A stretch of DNA of 64,000 nucleotides from contig JACCIC010000019.1 of assembly GCA_018907035.1 (NCBI GenBank), positions 3,551,001 to 3,615,000 of the forward strand. The letters are read 5' to 3'. The DNA comes from Sycobia sp. Sy_11 (taxonomy: Eukaryota; Arthropoda; Insecta; Hymenoptera; Epichrysomallidae). Positions within the stretch are counted from its first letter, which is position 1. Every line of letters begins with the position of its first letter. The translations under genes and the position numbers were made by a program. Of this stretch, positions 25,513 through 37,766 are shown piece after piece. The notes beneath the pieces were generated by a model. That model did no database searches, was not told the origin of the DNA, and was given only the letters and a program-made list of their open reading frames with translations.

Positions 25513-26580
25513 GATTTTTTTCTAAAAGAAAATTCATCTATCCACAAAAAAACTATCTTCGCTACAATTTATATCGTACTTTCACAACTGAAGTATTGAG
25601 AATAGACCGCGGCTTTTCAAGCCGAATACGTAGTAGTGGGTGAAAAGAAACTCAATGGGAAGGGATAATTTACTTGACTGCAATCTAAATTCAATTTATT
25701 TACCATCTGTCAACAACAATATCCAGAAATTTCGAATAAAACGAAAATATCTCACAATCATCGCCAATGTTTACGGATTTTTCTTTAAGACACTCTCTAT
25801 TCACAGTATGATTGATTTGGCCCCTTCAGTGGATTTACCTCGACGCCAATTGACGGCGTCCAAGTCAAAAGGGCTTCCGTAAAGCGGCTATTTCGATCTA
25901 TGAAAACTAAAAAAAAAAAAAACACATTTCACGGAAGTGGAACAGAAGAGCGCGGCAGTTTGGTGGATTGCATTCGTTGTATACTTGGCCCTATCAACGT
26001 CGTTAATCGTGACTCAGTGAGACGATCACTCGTTACCTATCGTAGAAAATTCACGAATTATCATAAATTGTCCGAAATTCGGTAGTTTAGGTCGCGCGCA
26101 TTGAAGCAAACGCTTCAAAGCCATGAAATGAGAATGCTTGTAGACTAGCTATGCTTCCGGAACGAATTCGCGATGCATATGTGAAGACCAGGTTTATCAA
26201 ATCCGATTAGCATCAGTTGGCTTTTCACAAGGTCACTTAAACCGATCTCTCCATTGTCCTCAAAAGCTCGCTACCTTTGGTAAACCTACATTTTCCATAA
26301 ATCCGTATTGTAGTAAGTCTGCTCCAGCATTCGTGACGATTATCCCCGCGAAACGCCCGTTTAAAGCACAAAATGTGAGATCTCCGATTTTTTTTTTTTT
26401 TTTTTGTAAAATTTACAAGGCTACTGCGACAGCCAGAAGAGACACTGCTTTAGCAACGTATCAGAAATATTGAAACTCAATAATAACATTTAACGTACAA
26501 CACGTGCATCAGAATTTCCGAGCGCTTACTTTGCATTTATAAAATGATGTTAAAATCGTGAAAATTTCGTGGGGCAAAAA
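25513..26580. other. Non-coding stretch
   Basis: Unique sequence with a T16 tract near 26390. Small + strand frames at 25640-26085 show no recognisable motif. Confidence 0.5.
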
Positions 26581-26813
26581 TATTTCATCCGCGTGACGCG
26601 CGACACGAATGACACCATTTTTCCGAGCCGACTTCGCGTTAGGCCAGCCTAACAGCCGAGCGGAGCACGGGGGGGGGAGGGGTTCTTTTCGCCTCCCCGT
26701 CTTCTCTACAAAGCCGCCATTACTCCCGTGGTCGCCTCCTTTTGAGCCTCGATCTCGGTGTTCGCGCGCTACTTCCGCTTAAAGGTGACATGCCGATGCC
26801 ACTGGCGTATATC

Positions 26814-26815
<2 letters not shown>

Positions 26816-26852
<37 letters not shown>
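26816..26852. repeat. (AT)n microsatellite
   Basis: AT array of about 36 bp. Confidence 0.95.
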
Positions 26853-26855
<3 letters not shown>

Positions 26856-27188
26856 TTCAAGGAGGTAAAACTCTTCGCCTCGAAATTCATCCAATAACGA
26901 ATGAGCACGACTCCTTTCTAAAATTAATTATACGTCCCCGGCAGAGGGTGAGGCGGATCTCGCGACGGCTCCGCTACCGTTGCCTCTCGAGCGCCGCGTT
27001 ATTTTGCAATTCTATTCTTTGACTTTGGCAGGGTAGTGGCAAAAGGAGCGCGTATTTTTCCGTCGCAGTGTGTGCACGTCGGGGCGGGCCTCGAGCGCAA
27101 TGCGCCGAGGAGAGATCCGAAGTGCCCGACGATGGGAACGAAGAGCCGGACAATTTCGGTCGTAATTAGAGCTTCAAAGGTTTTAAGA

Positions 27189-27189
<1 letters not shown>

Positions 27190-27230
<41 letters not shown>
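27190..27230. repeat. (GA)n microsatellite
   Basis: Uninterrupted GA array of about 40 bp. Confidence 0.95.
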
Positions 27231-27233
<3 letters not shown>

Positions 27234-27244
27234 GGGGATTAAAA

Positions 27245-28140
27245 TGGGGCACAGCCCGGACACGACGAGCAGAGACATTTTCAAACTGTTTAAGGAGATT
27301 CCGCTCATTAATGCGTTAAAGCTGATACTCGGAAGTAGAGATATTATTAATTTTTACGCTCATAAACGTTGTAGGACGTTCGAACATAAACAGTAACTTG
27401 CCTATTCTCTTGAATTTGTTCTGAATCAGTATAATCCGATCTTTCTACTTATTACCTTCCTAAAAAACGGTAATTTTCTTTCATCAAATTTCATCAAAGC
27501 TTTTCGTAATTCTTCAACGTCTCTCTCTACATTTTTATCGTCAGTCGAGGTATAAGCTCCCAAGAACACAAAATACAAATCCGAAATATTTAGTAACACA
27601 ATTCTCCTTCGAAAGCCAAATCAATCATTTAAGGAACCAACGACGTTCTAGAATATTGAGAGAAAAGATGTCTCACGTTAACAATGTTTCGACAAAAACA
27701 AAAAAAAAAACAAAGTTTAAAGGCTCGACGATGGATTTTTCCTCGGACACCATGCTCATGGCCGAAAAAAAGTTTAAACAGGATTTTTCGAGCAACAACT
27801 TTTGGCAAAAGGAGGGAAAACATTTTGCAACTATGTTTCTCGAATCAATTTTAAAAATTTTAACGGCTCTTCGATTCGACGCACTGAGGCAACTAGTCTT
27901 TAAATTCGGTATTTTTCTCGTATTTTTTTCGTATTTTTCTCTAACGAGCGCGCCTAATGTATTTTCATGTATTTTCAAGTATTTCTTGTCAATAAAAAAA
28001 TTGGGTTTCCTGCATGGCTATTAAAATACTTACATAATTGATACTTACTGAATTAAATGAATCAATATTTATTAATTTAAAGTACTTTCAATCAAATCTC
28101 TATCCATTGCTCTTTGCTTTACATATCTATATATCTAATG
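27245..28140. other. Non-coding stretch
   Basis: Unique sequence. A 122-codon + frame at 27656-28024 and a 101-codon minus frame overlap. The + frame is Lys/Phe-rich with no motif I know, so it is not called. Confidence 0.45.

Positions 28141-28143
<3 letters not shown>

Positions 28144-28188
<45 letters not shown>
28144..28188. repeat. (AT)n microsatellite
   Basis: Uninterrupted AT array of about 45 bp. Confidence 0.95.
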
Positions 28189-28340
28189 CTAATGCTGATA
28201 TCGAGGAAGTTCTTTATACTTTGTCAGCCTCACCCCCCCCCAAGACTCCGCCGGTATTAGCCACTACCCCTCAGGCCCCTCGCCCATGGATGGTCCTTCA
28301 TACATTGCAATAAATAGAAGAAAAGCAAATTTTCCACCAT

Positions 28341-28343
<3 letters not shown>

Positions 28344-28390
<47 letters not shown>

Positions 28391-28392
28391 CC
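28344..28392. repeat. (CT)n microsatellite
   Basis: CT array with one CCT break. Confidence 0.95.
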
Positions 28393-28905
28393 TGCCTGAG
28401 GCGCGCCATAATGCGCATTCTTCGCCTCGGCGGATAAAAGGAAAGCCAGCAAGTTCTCGCGGTGACCATCACGGCGACGGTGATCATCGTTCCGAACGGG
28501 GAGGGGTAGAGGAGACGGAGGCTCGCGCGCTGGCGCATCCGCCGGACGCGAGCGCATATTGGATTTTTCCAATTTCTCGGGGATCCTCTGAAGAATGGCG
28601 ACCCAGCCCCCGGCCCGACCCCGTCCCACATCTCATCCGAGACCGCGAGAAAAGCGAGCGGCCGTCTCGGGTCATTCGCGGCGAAAGTTTTTGGCCTGCC
28701 CGTCGCGAGCTGGGTGCGGTCTCGGGAGCGCTCGTTGCCGAGGCTAACGGCGAATCGTCGCGCGAAATCGAATGTTCGATCGAGGGTGATACACTTGCTT
28801 GAGGGCGGCGAAGATTTCGAATTGGTCGACGCGCCTCCTACGACGCGCCTATCGCGACTGCAATGAGCAATAAAACAACTGCTGGATTTACCGATTAAAG
28901 CATTA
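28390..28905. other. CpG-rich island
   Basis: This GC-rich interval allows a 224-codon open frame on the minus strand. Part of that frame is the translated CT/GA array and the rest is Arg-rich and Pro-rich with no domain I recognise. Absence of stops is expected at this base composition. Confidence 0.3.
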
Positions 28906-29172
28906 CGGCAAAGCGTATGATATTTATTCAAATTAGTTTAAACTTTGGCGTAAAATCTGAAAAAGCGTAAACGCTAGACTAATTTGAATTTATCGAAATT
29001 ATTAAAGCTAGATAGACATGCCATAATACAGCTAATGATATCTAAATTTTTTGTCTCTTTTCTCAAAATTTGTTGCAAGTTCTAAAGAATTTTTAACAAC
29101 TCGATAATTTCTCTGTTATCACGATTCTCCTCACTCTCCACACCCTCGCCTATTCGGACGTTATGTCTGTCA

Positions 29173-29184
29173 CTATCTCTCTCA

Positions 29185-29234
<50 letters not shown>
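29173..29234. repeat. (CT)n microsatellite
   Basis: CT array of about 50 bp, plus flanking imperfect copies. Confidence 0.95.
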
Positions 29235-29237
<3 letters not shown>

Positions 29238-29813
29238 ATTGATATCTTTTGCAATGAATATCTAATGAACAATTTAGCAAAACACTTGTATTAGAATAAA
29301 CGAGATCGTGGATCGATTCGAAATTGAAACAATATTGTTCTGCAAACTAAACAGATAAAACTATTTATGAGATTTACAATCTATGACGTTTCCGTAAACT
29401 TGTTAATGATAACTGTATGATTCAGATTCTTATGAAATATTAGAAATGATTATATACATACAACAGATTCACTTTAAGCACACGTTTTACTGTACACAAG
29501 AGATTATAATTTAATCATACAAAGCATTCATTGAAAGATAATTGAACGAGGTTTCAAAAGGATGTAGCCAAAAACACCGATGTCCCTCAACTCCGCATAA
29601 GAGATAAACGATAGATATTCTAGGCTACATTGCATTGCCTTACTCAGGCGAAAAATATCCCGGGGAAAGGCCATATAATGCCGTCGTTCGTACCGGCTCT
29701 CAGCGTGACGTTCGATAGTGAGAGTGAGAGAGAGAGGGAAAGAGGGAGAGACGGCCGGAAGGAGGTCGGATATTTGCCGATTTCGTAGATAATGGACCCT
29801 CCCACGTACTCCT

Positions 29814-29857
<44 letters not shown>
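29814..29857. repeat. (AT)n microsatellite
   Basis: Uninterrupted AT array of about 44 bp. Confidence 0.95.
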
Positions 29858-29858
<1 letters not shown>

Positions 29859-29929
29859 TGTGTATACAGACGAGGTGTACAGGCGCAGCCATATTCATCC
29901 CGAGAACCGTCGACTCGCCGCATTAAGAT

Positions 29930-30430
29930 AATCGCGATAATAACGAGCGAGCCGCTGCAATTCCGCTCGCCGTATACACACGTAATGTAGAGGGCGACCA
30001 GGAGCGGGGCATGCGTACGCGCGCGATACGACTTTGGGCAACGCGCACTGACTCCTGATACGGTTCATTTGATTTATACGGTCTCCTCTAACCGAACGCC
30101 TCCCCCCCCCCTCCCCAGTGCAACAATTCCTGTGACCCGCGGGGGCGCGTTTGATTGCGAGCGCGCGGCTGCGTGCGGCGGGGCGGTCAAGCCGCCAACG
30201 GGTATGAGCTGCACCTTCGCGACGCTGAGGCTAATGAAGCGAGGGGAGACGCTCGACCGATGCGCTCCTCGAATTAATTGGGTCGTTGTTCTAATTATGC
30301 GTATATGCGTACGACTCCATGTCGACGCACGATGGTTGGTACGGCGATGCGGTTGCGCGGATTCTTCTTTCTTTTTTTTTTTTTTTGTTTTTGCCCGGTC
30401 AACGGGTCGAAGCGTACGGTTGAATGGAGA
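29930..30430. other. CpG-rich island
   Basis: It has a C9 tract near 30108, then GC-rich sequence ending in a T14 tract near 30373. It lies about 3 kb upstream of the exon candidate at 33.3 kb, so it could be a promoter-proximal element. No core promoter motif is convincing. Confidence 0.3.
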
Positions 30431-30539
30431 AGGATTTTGGATTTACAGGGCAGAGCAGGAGGCGACTCGATAAAAAAAGGAGAAAGAAAAACTAACAAAC
30501 CTCTCGCGTCAATGTCGCTCGGTAATGGACGAATGTAAA

Positions 30540-31930
30540 ACGTAACATGTAATAAATATCATTCAAAATATTCGTCTCCCTACTCTGAATTTGTAAAACA
30601 TAAATTTTATCCAAGTCTATAATGCTATTTCCTATTATGCTGTTTGCTTTTTATAAATACGTAGTATATAATGGTGTATTAATAATGTATGCTTAATCGA
30701 TAAAAGGAATCTTATGTTTGCGTAGGTGATTGTAAAAATACAAAGGTTTCTTTAGAAATTTTTAGAAAAACAAAAATTTTTCAAAAACAAAAACTTTGGG
30801 ATACGTAAAGTTTGCTGTCCTTGTCAAGCTCTTTATTTTTAACGAAATAAAAGCGGACAAGTAACAAATTATTTACATTGATTTGATTCAAAAGTATATA
30901 GACATCAATACAGAAATTTACAATATGCTCATTTTAACTTTCGCGATGCGTGTGCTGATTTCTTCTAAAAGTCGTGTATATTAATAATCAGTAAATATTT
31001 GAAAATTTTCATTAAACTGTAACACCTATTATCGTATAATTTTTTCTACATAATTCCAAAAATACATCTCTTTTTATAATTATTTTCTTTATCAAGAATT
31101 TTACACTTTCCCAGTCTGTTGTATGATTATATTTTTCACTATGCATAGAAAACACAGAATTTCTTTCGTTCACATTTTCCGAAAATGTGAAATAAAAATT
31201 CAACGTCAAAGTCAAAGATTTTTTTATTCTTCTTATTCATTGTAATTGTTAATGTAAGGTAAATTATAAATTAAAACACCTGGATAGTTTCATATTTACA
31301 GTGATTTGATTAAAACATGTTTCACCAAGAGCATAGCGAGTCTTCAATTAATTATATTGTAATTGTTACTTTATTAACATATATAATTATTGTACGGATC
31401 CTAAAAATGCAGGGAAAGAATAATTTTCGAGAAAATTTTTCTAATTTAAATACGAATCGATTGCATAATTATAATAAATTTCTTTTTAATTAAAATTTCA
31501 AATTATGAGCTACTCCCTATCCACTACCGAGCAACTAGATTCCTATCAAACGATCAACCACATCGTTAATGGGAAACCAAATGGAACTTTTACTCAGAGA
31601 ATCTAAAACTTTTTGCAATATTCTTAGTACGGAGCAAAAGTAACGAAATTTTTACCCTCCCCCCCCCCCCAGATCCATCGAAATTTTCATCAGGCATTCG
31701 TGAATGTCAGACGAAACCCCAATTTGAAGGGCCAAAAGCGTATTCCTTCCAAAAACTTGCATCGAGCTCCTTGTGCCAGGCTAACGAGTTGAACGACCCT
31801 TTGTAAGAATAGCAACCTCGTCTCCCATACCGGGAGCGGAACATATCTACGTGTCCCGCACACCCGCACGTGCGCGAACACGCTCGCGCGCGCGCATGAA
31901 TTGTACCCTCGCCCCGAGAACGCATTGTCG
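30540..31930. other. AT-rich non-coding stretch
   Basis: Very AT-rich unique DNA to about 31640, then a C12 run near 31661. No supported gene. Confidence 0.6.
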
Positions 31931-31935
31931 TGCTA

Positions 31936-31937
<2 letters not shown>

Positions 31938-31993
<56 letters not shown>
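31938..31993. repeat. (AT)n microsatellite
   Basis: Uninterrupted AT array of about 55 bp. Confidence 0.95.
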
Positions 31994-31994
<1 letters not shown>

Positions 31995-32205
31995 CAGTCG
32001 AATAGCACCCCCGTCGCTGCATTTCTCCGCACGAAATTCTGAAAATTTTTGAAATTCCCGAGATATTTCAGGATAAACTCTCGTCCCGCTCGATTGACGT
32101 CTATGCATTATATGTTTATACGCTGGGGGAGGAACTCGTGGTGGAAGAAATTTTTATATACTTCCAGTTCATGAATGGGGATTAAACGAGGGAGGAACGA
32201 GTGGT

Positions 32206-32211
<6 letters not shown>

Positions 32212-32245
<34 letters not shown>
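32212..32245. repeat. (GA)n microsatellite
   Basis: GA array of about 30 bp. Confidence 0.95.
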
Positions 32246-32865
32246 AAGAGTTGAGTTCAAAGCTCGATAATCTAGATTCGGGTAGGGGGAGGGGTCTGAA
32301 AATTTTATTCATGCGATGTTCATGGGGAAAAGGGGATTCCGTTTATAAATAGAAAATTTGACATAATGATGCCTATTACTGGTTTCTCGCGATGCCGGCG
32401 CCTTTAATATCGTAATAATGTATTTTTTATAACAACAATACCCACAGTAATCATAGCCGCATATATGCTATGAACATCAAAAATAATTAATATATACCTC
32501 ACGAAATATCATCCATATATCGCAAGAAACGTTACAATTACCCTCGCTCTCGGCAAAAAAAAAGAAAAAAAAGAAAAACTAAATCACGAACGTAAACGAC
32601 ATTCTCCGGAACCTTACGTACTCGAGAATCGTGGTCTGCGTCCGCTCTGGGAGGGAGCCGAGAACTCGCCTAGGGAAATAGGTATGTTCCGGGACATTAC
32701 GATGAAATATGGACTCTGCTCCCGGCGTCCATTTTCCAAAAGCCCCCGGCCCCGGTCAAACAGCCATGCATCCCCAGAAATCTTCTTTAGCGAGTTATAA
32801 GATCTCGGGTTGCCGGTGACTGTGCAAGAGTGGGTGCTCTCTATTTTGTTCACAGAATAGATACG
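32246..32865. other. Non-coding stretch
   Basis: Unique sequence with an A-rich tract near 32556. Nothing recognised. Confidence 0.55.
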
Positions 32866-32867
32866 GA

Positions 32868-32868
32868 A

Positions 32869-32919
<51 letters not shown>
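32868..32919. repeat. (GA)n microsatellite
   Basis: GA array of about 50 bp with one early AAG break. Confidence 0.95.
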
Positions 32920-32921
<2 letters not shown>

Positions 32922-33030
32922 TAGATTTAGTCGAGACTTTACCGCCGTTCGATTACCGAGTTGCATCAATTTTAATACGGACGACGATGCTATAGGTGCC
33001 CGGTAGAGCGATGTTGGCTGGGAGGAAAGG

Positions 33031-33075
33031 GATGAGAGAGAGAGAGAGAGAGAGGGGGGCGGGAGAGAGGGAGCA
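33031..33075. repeat. (GA)n microsatellite, G-rich end
   Basis: GA array passing into a G-rich tract. It is the last sizeable dinucleotide array before 40.0 kb. Confidence 0.9.
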
Positions 33076-33338
33076 ACTGGGATAATCCGCTACATATCGA
33101 AATAGGCCAGAGCACGCGAGGGTGAGAGAGAAAGAATGCGATCGATATTCCATTATATAAATATATAGGATTTGTCCAAAGTCCCCGAGAGGTCCTACGG
33201 ACGCCCCTTGAGCTCGGTTATATATACCCCTTTTTTTTCCTTTATCCGTTCGCCGGCGTTGCTCAACCATTAGCCGCCGCCCGCAATGACATTCAACTCG
33301 TATCCTAATTCGCGTCCGATATTCATTTTGTGTTCCAG

Positions 33339-33435
33339 GCACGGCTGGCAGGACACGCGAGCGGCTCCCGAGCGAGTCCAAGGCCGCGCGATTGGCCGAT
33401 GGATCTGCCGAGGCTCCCGCACTGGATTAAATCAG
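33339..33435 (+). other. Candidate 97-bp exon, possibly a 5'-UTR exon of the GPCR gene
   Basis: The segment is bordered by a good acceptor (TTTTGTGTTCCAG, ending 33338) and a good donor (CAG followed by GTAAGG, from 33436). It is GC-rich against an AT-rich background. One frame is open throughout and contains an ATG at 33399 that reads MDLPRLPHWIKS before the donor. It lies 4.3 kb upstream of the receptor exon on the same strand. Direct splicing to 37767 would put an in-frame TGA right at the receptor start, so a leader role fits better than coding. No similarity to a known protein was recognised. The link to the receptor is inferred. Confidence 0.4.
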
Positions 33436-33439
33436 GTAA

Positions 33440-33660
33440 GGCTGCTGCTTATTTATTATCCCCCTTTTCCGTTCCCCCGTGCCGACGGATATAAAAATAT
33501 AACGTAACTGGGCTCTTCTCGTCTTCTTCTCCAGCCCTCCCCCTCCCCCGCCCCTCGCGCTGACTCGCGGCCGAGCGCGATGGAAGCCGTGCCGGCGAAA
33601 ATCCAATCCGGCGAACGGGGCGCGGGGGGCGGGAGGGGGATAATCTTGTTACGAAGCAAA
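33440..33660. other. GC-rich tract next to the 33.3 kb exon candidate
   Basis: CCCTCCCCC on one side and a four-run guanine tract (about 33617-33639) on the other. It follows directly on the donor of the candidate exon, a usual position for a CpG-rich first-intron element. Confidence 0.3.
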
Positions 33661-36430
33661 CTACGTCAGAGCTAGCGGTAATTTTTAGCGATATTATAGA
33701 AAAGACTTTTTGTCGGAGCGCTCGTTATTATTTTTTTCTTTTTTTTTTTTTAATGTATTTTGTTTAAAAATTGCGTTGATCCTATTACAAATCTGAATAA
33801 TCGCCGTGTAAAAAGCGACGCCTCCAAATGAAACCGCTCCCCCCCCCATCCCGGTATTGTCTTTAATATCGATAAATAATATCATATCCCGTTTTATGAA
33901 TTTAATACGAGTGAAACCTTCAATGTAACCAGCTTTTTCCATTAGACCGCGCGGAATGGCGAAAAAAAAAGTATTACAAAAATTCCGTCGTAAAATCCGA
34001 CGCGAAGACGCGGCTTCGTCTTTTTTTTTCTCCTTTTTTACGTGTACATGCATATTCATGTTCTATAAGCTGCCGTCCTCGTTATTTTCGAATACATTTG
34101 TACACCGGCCTCGTAACAAGATAGAAACTGTTACCGTCCGTCTGGATTAAATTAGCGCTCCGACCTGTACACACGCCCGAAAATTGACTTTTATGAGCCG
34201 CATTATATCGTCCGCGAACATCGGCTGCTTTTCACGTTAATACACTAATAGCGTTGTAAAAACGAAAATCTAAGGAGTCAATCTGTTAAAATTCTACTAA
34301 TATTCAATGAGACATGGATAACGTCGTAAATGTTACGAACATTCTATGAAACTGGAGATTAAACAGATGTTAAGACGCTAGAACATTGCCGCTTCTTAAA
34401 ATTATTCATCTATTATATTCAATTAGCTTGCATGCGTTAGATATTTGCGATAATATATCTGATAGTATTGAAAAATTTTCAAGTTCGTCACGGATCATCG
34501 CCAAAATTTTGATAGTACGAATCAGTTTTCTTCTATTCTCTCGTATTTTCAAGGTACGAAGGAAATAAAAAAAACATAATATAAAGATTAAAAATACTTC
34601 TGTTAACCAGACCAATATAGATTAGTGTAAATATTTAAAACCTTTCAAATTTTTACATTTTTTAATACTACAATGCTAAAAGATCCTCCTTATAAGGACC
34701 TCCCTAACTACATCTATAGTTGTTTAACGGACTAGTAGTCGGATTGTTTTTACACAGGATCGTGAAGAACTCGCTACATTCCTGGACTTGATTAGCAATT
34801 TCATAAACGACTAACGATTAACAATGCAAATCCAATTGCTCTAATAACCAGTAACTTATGTTTTTTTTTAATTCCTTGTACACACGCTCACACACACGCA
34901 CACACACAGAGTTACACATAGTTACACATATTTACGCAAAACTCCGACGTAATTTTATACGATTCGCGCGCTACAAAATATACAGTTCAATAGCGCTGTG
35001 TAAGCAAACGTTTACCCTCGCGAGACTTAACATCCCTCGCTTCGCTCGGGCGTAAACAGCCTGGACGAGGTAAATAATCAACTTCCACTCCCGTATCGAG
35101 TGGTGTATTACTCGAACGAGTACACAGACCGGGGCGATCGTACCAAGAGGCAGCGTCATATCGCACTAAGGTCAAACACTTTTGTCGGTTTTTCAATTTT
35201 TGTTTAAAACAAAAAAAAATAAGAATAATAATAATCATAAATCTTGGACAATGTCTTGATTTCTCAATCACGGCATATGTAAATGAATAATAAAGCGGGA
35301 TCGAGACGACGTGTTGGTCACACATGTTCCCGATTTATTTCTAGAAGTAACGCGCGAAAAAGGCCGGACTGTATTAAATGTACGCGGGGAAACTCAAGCA
35401 ATGAAAATACACTCAACGAAGTAATTGCGACGTGTCTTTAGTCGAAATTCCCTTACCTCTAATGAAAAAAAAAAAACGGATTGTATTAAAAAAAAGACGT
35501 GTACTATTCGCGCCGTCGGCTCGCGTATAATCTCCCGTTACTTCCCGCGCTCCCCCGGCCAGTAAATACACAAATTTCTCCACTCCCCATACAAATCGAA
35601 CGTGTACACTTGTGAGGCCAGAATGAGCACTGGTAGCTTAATCGCGAGCCGATGGCAGGACGAGTTTTGCAAAATACGTCTCGATTTAACGAACGTCTGC
35701 GTTTTATTATTCTGCAACTCTACATGCGCAATTCAGATATAATTATATTAGAGCCAAATTGAAGTAGGTAAATTTGATTTGTTTGTCTTATCTATTTGTC
35801 GCGTAAATTATCATGAATTACCTTATCTCGTCGGTCAGATAAATTCGATTTCAATTCATTTAAATGACCTACATACGATATTGGAGAATGATAATAAGCC
35901 TTTTCTAATTAAGCCGAAGATTATTAATTATCCTATTCATATTAATGTTATAAATATAAAAAAAATATTCATGATTTTTTCCTAAATAAGGCTATTAGTG
36001 TTATCCGATTTGAAAGGCTAAGACGAAATCGATATCGTTGTTACACTTTTACGTCAGGATTTTTCAATATATTCGATATCGGTTATTTTAACATAAACAA
36101 CAACAAAAACTGATAAATCTTTATCATCCTGAAATTATTGAAACTTCGCTAAAGACAGATGTCAAACAATTACTGTAAATTCTCTAGATTAAAAAAAAAA
36201 AAAACATCATGCAATAAATAATTCAGCAAAGTATAAATTGTATATAGTTGTAGTAAATGCAGATAATTGCATATCGCAACCGAACTTTATTCGGAACTGA
36301 AATCTTACACTATCCGATTTATAATGTGCTATACATCTAAAATATGCTTCAACTTATCTAATTTCTGTTCCCGTGTAAATTTCTTCCTCTGCAAACTTAA
36401 AATCCGAAAGTTAACTAGACGCCCGTAATT
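33661..36430. other. AT-rich non-coding stretch
   Basis: Unique AT-rich DNA with T-, A- and C-homopolymers (near 33741, 33840, 35468, 36190). A duplicated AGTTACACAT lies near 34909-34928. No supported gene. Confidence 0.55.
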
Positions 36431-36442
36431 AACCCTTCGTAC

Positions 36443-36602
36443 CTTTAGCCAGCTCAGAAACGTAATTCCCAGACATGTCGCAGTATTCGAAGTGCATCGT
36501 CACCTCCGGTACGTCTCGCAAAAACCTCGCCTGTTGGCGCAGTCGCGCATAAACAAACGTGGACTTCGTGTCCGTAAATAACGGAGTGGCCAAAGAGAGG
36601 GA
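36443..36602 (-). other. Candidate minus-strand exon of unknown identity
   Basis: This is a moderately GC, non-repetitive 160-bp stretch in AT-rich surroundings. On the minus strand a CCCTTAG acceptor-like end precedes it and AAAG followed by GTACGA closes it. Between these sites one frame is open for 53 codons (includes RFLRDVPEVTMHFEYC), with about two thirds G or C at third positions. A second frame is also open and ends in a TGA at its 3' side, and other frames are partly open, so frame choice is unsafe. I do not recognise the peptide. It may be an exon of an antisense gene, a pseudogene fragment or chance. Confidence 0.22.
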
Positions 36603-36609
36603 CTAAGGG

Positions 36610-37690
36610 TACAGTTATGCATATTTAATACAAAGATCATAAATGTTGTAGGAGGATTTATTCACAACAATGAGATTACGAATAAAAGATTAGATGAAAG
36701 AAGAGATATTACAAACACATATAGAACAATGATATAAAAAAAAACACACAAAAAATCTCCCAAACAAATTCATCTTCTATTAAATGACTACACGGTAAAA
36801 ATTAAACCTTGTTAAATCATTATATTATATTATTAAAATCGAACAATTTTTTTTAAAATCTTTATTAACTCAGCTAACTCGAACTTTTCACTGATTTTTG
36901 CATATCTTTCCAACATTAACAATGAATTTATAAGATATACAAAGTATTGGACAAATAGTTACCGAAATATGCATTAAATTGTAGCCGTGATTAATGTACA
37001 ACAGAATACTCGGCATTCTATACAAATAGCTGATTTCATGGCTTAATGTCGATTTTTAAATTTTCGAATTGCCATTAATTTCGATATCCGTTTTGTTGGC
37101 CCAAGGTCGTTTCTTCAACCATGTATTTGAAGATACTGAAAGTAAATTCTTAAATATACTGATATTGAAGATATTTAACTGGCTACACTGTCCAACAGGG
37201 CAAATTGCAAAATAAAGGAAATGAAAATCGACTTTAAATCACAAGGGCGATTATTCGTACAAACTAGTAGATACAAGACAGTATGATACCATACGTTAAT
37301 CAACATCAGCAATATAGTTCCATGCCTAATTTTGTGACAATTTTTGTAAATTATTTTCTATATTAATTTTTACGAAAAACTTAAAACAAATCTACATTTG
37401 GAAGCTTCTATGAAATGCTAGACAGTGAGATCAGTAAAATATCCTTAATATAAATGTTCGTATAAGTTGCTGTCAATAGCTTCAGACACGTAATTATAAG
37501 ACAGTGGCATAACACAATTCACGATGCCGATGAAATTACAATTAGAGCTTAATTATTATCGTTAGAGGGAGAAAGTGAAATGCCTCGCGTTATTAATACA
37601 AGGATAAAATCAACACAGCATCAATATTTGACTCAACATCAATATTGAACTCATAATTAATTCAAGTACGCTTGAAACCTAAATCATTAG
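36610..37690. other. AT-rich stretch upstream of the receptor exon
   Basis: Unique AT-rich DNA, nothing recognised. The final 60 bp before 37767 turn C-rich and form the acceptor pyrimidine tract. Confidence 0.55.
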
Positions 37691-37766
37691 AGAGAGATAG
37701 AGGGGGGAAGAAGGATAGAAAACGCTTAATAACCTTACGCCCCACCTTACCCCCCTTGCGTTCCAG

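Larger units (their letters stand above)
26580..27245. other. GC-rich island with embedded AT and GA arrays
   Basis: CpG-rich sequence with a G8 run near 26669 flanks an (AT)n array and ends in a (GA)n array. The + frame near 27036 is not recognisable. Confidence 0.3.
33436..37766 (+). other. Presumed 5'-UTR intron between the exon candidate and the receptor exon
   Basis: It runs from GTAAGG to TTCCAG. It is AT-rich and nearly free of long microsatellites, with only a short interrupted CA stretch near 34880-34910. A 160-bp exon-like stretch reads on the opposite strand at 36443-36602. The interval is only meaningful if the two flanking exons are joined in one transcript. Confidence 0.3.

Noticed and set aside
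26100..26240. Short inverted repeat (AAGCAAACGCTT region) considered as a MITE end
   Set aside because: No matching distant terminal repeat or target-site duplication was found.
27656..28024. 122-codon + frame of non-repetitive sequence
   Set aside because: It is Lys/Phe/Ser-rich with an overlapping minus frame of similar length, and has no recognisable domain.
28257..28931. 224-codon minus-strand open frame, the longest in the window
   Set aside because: It spans a (CT)n array and a CpG-rich island. Low stop density is expected there and no motif or splice signal supports coding.
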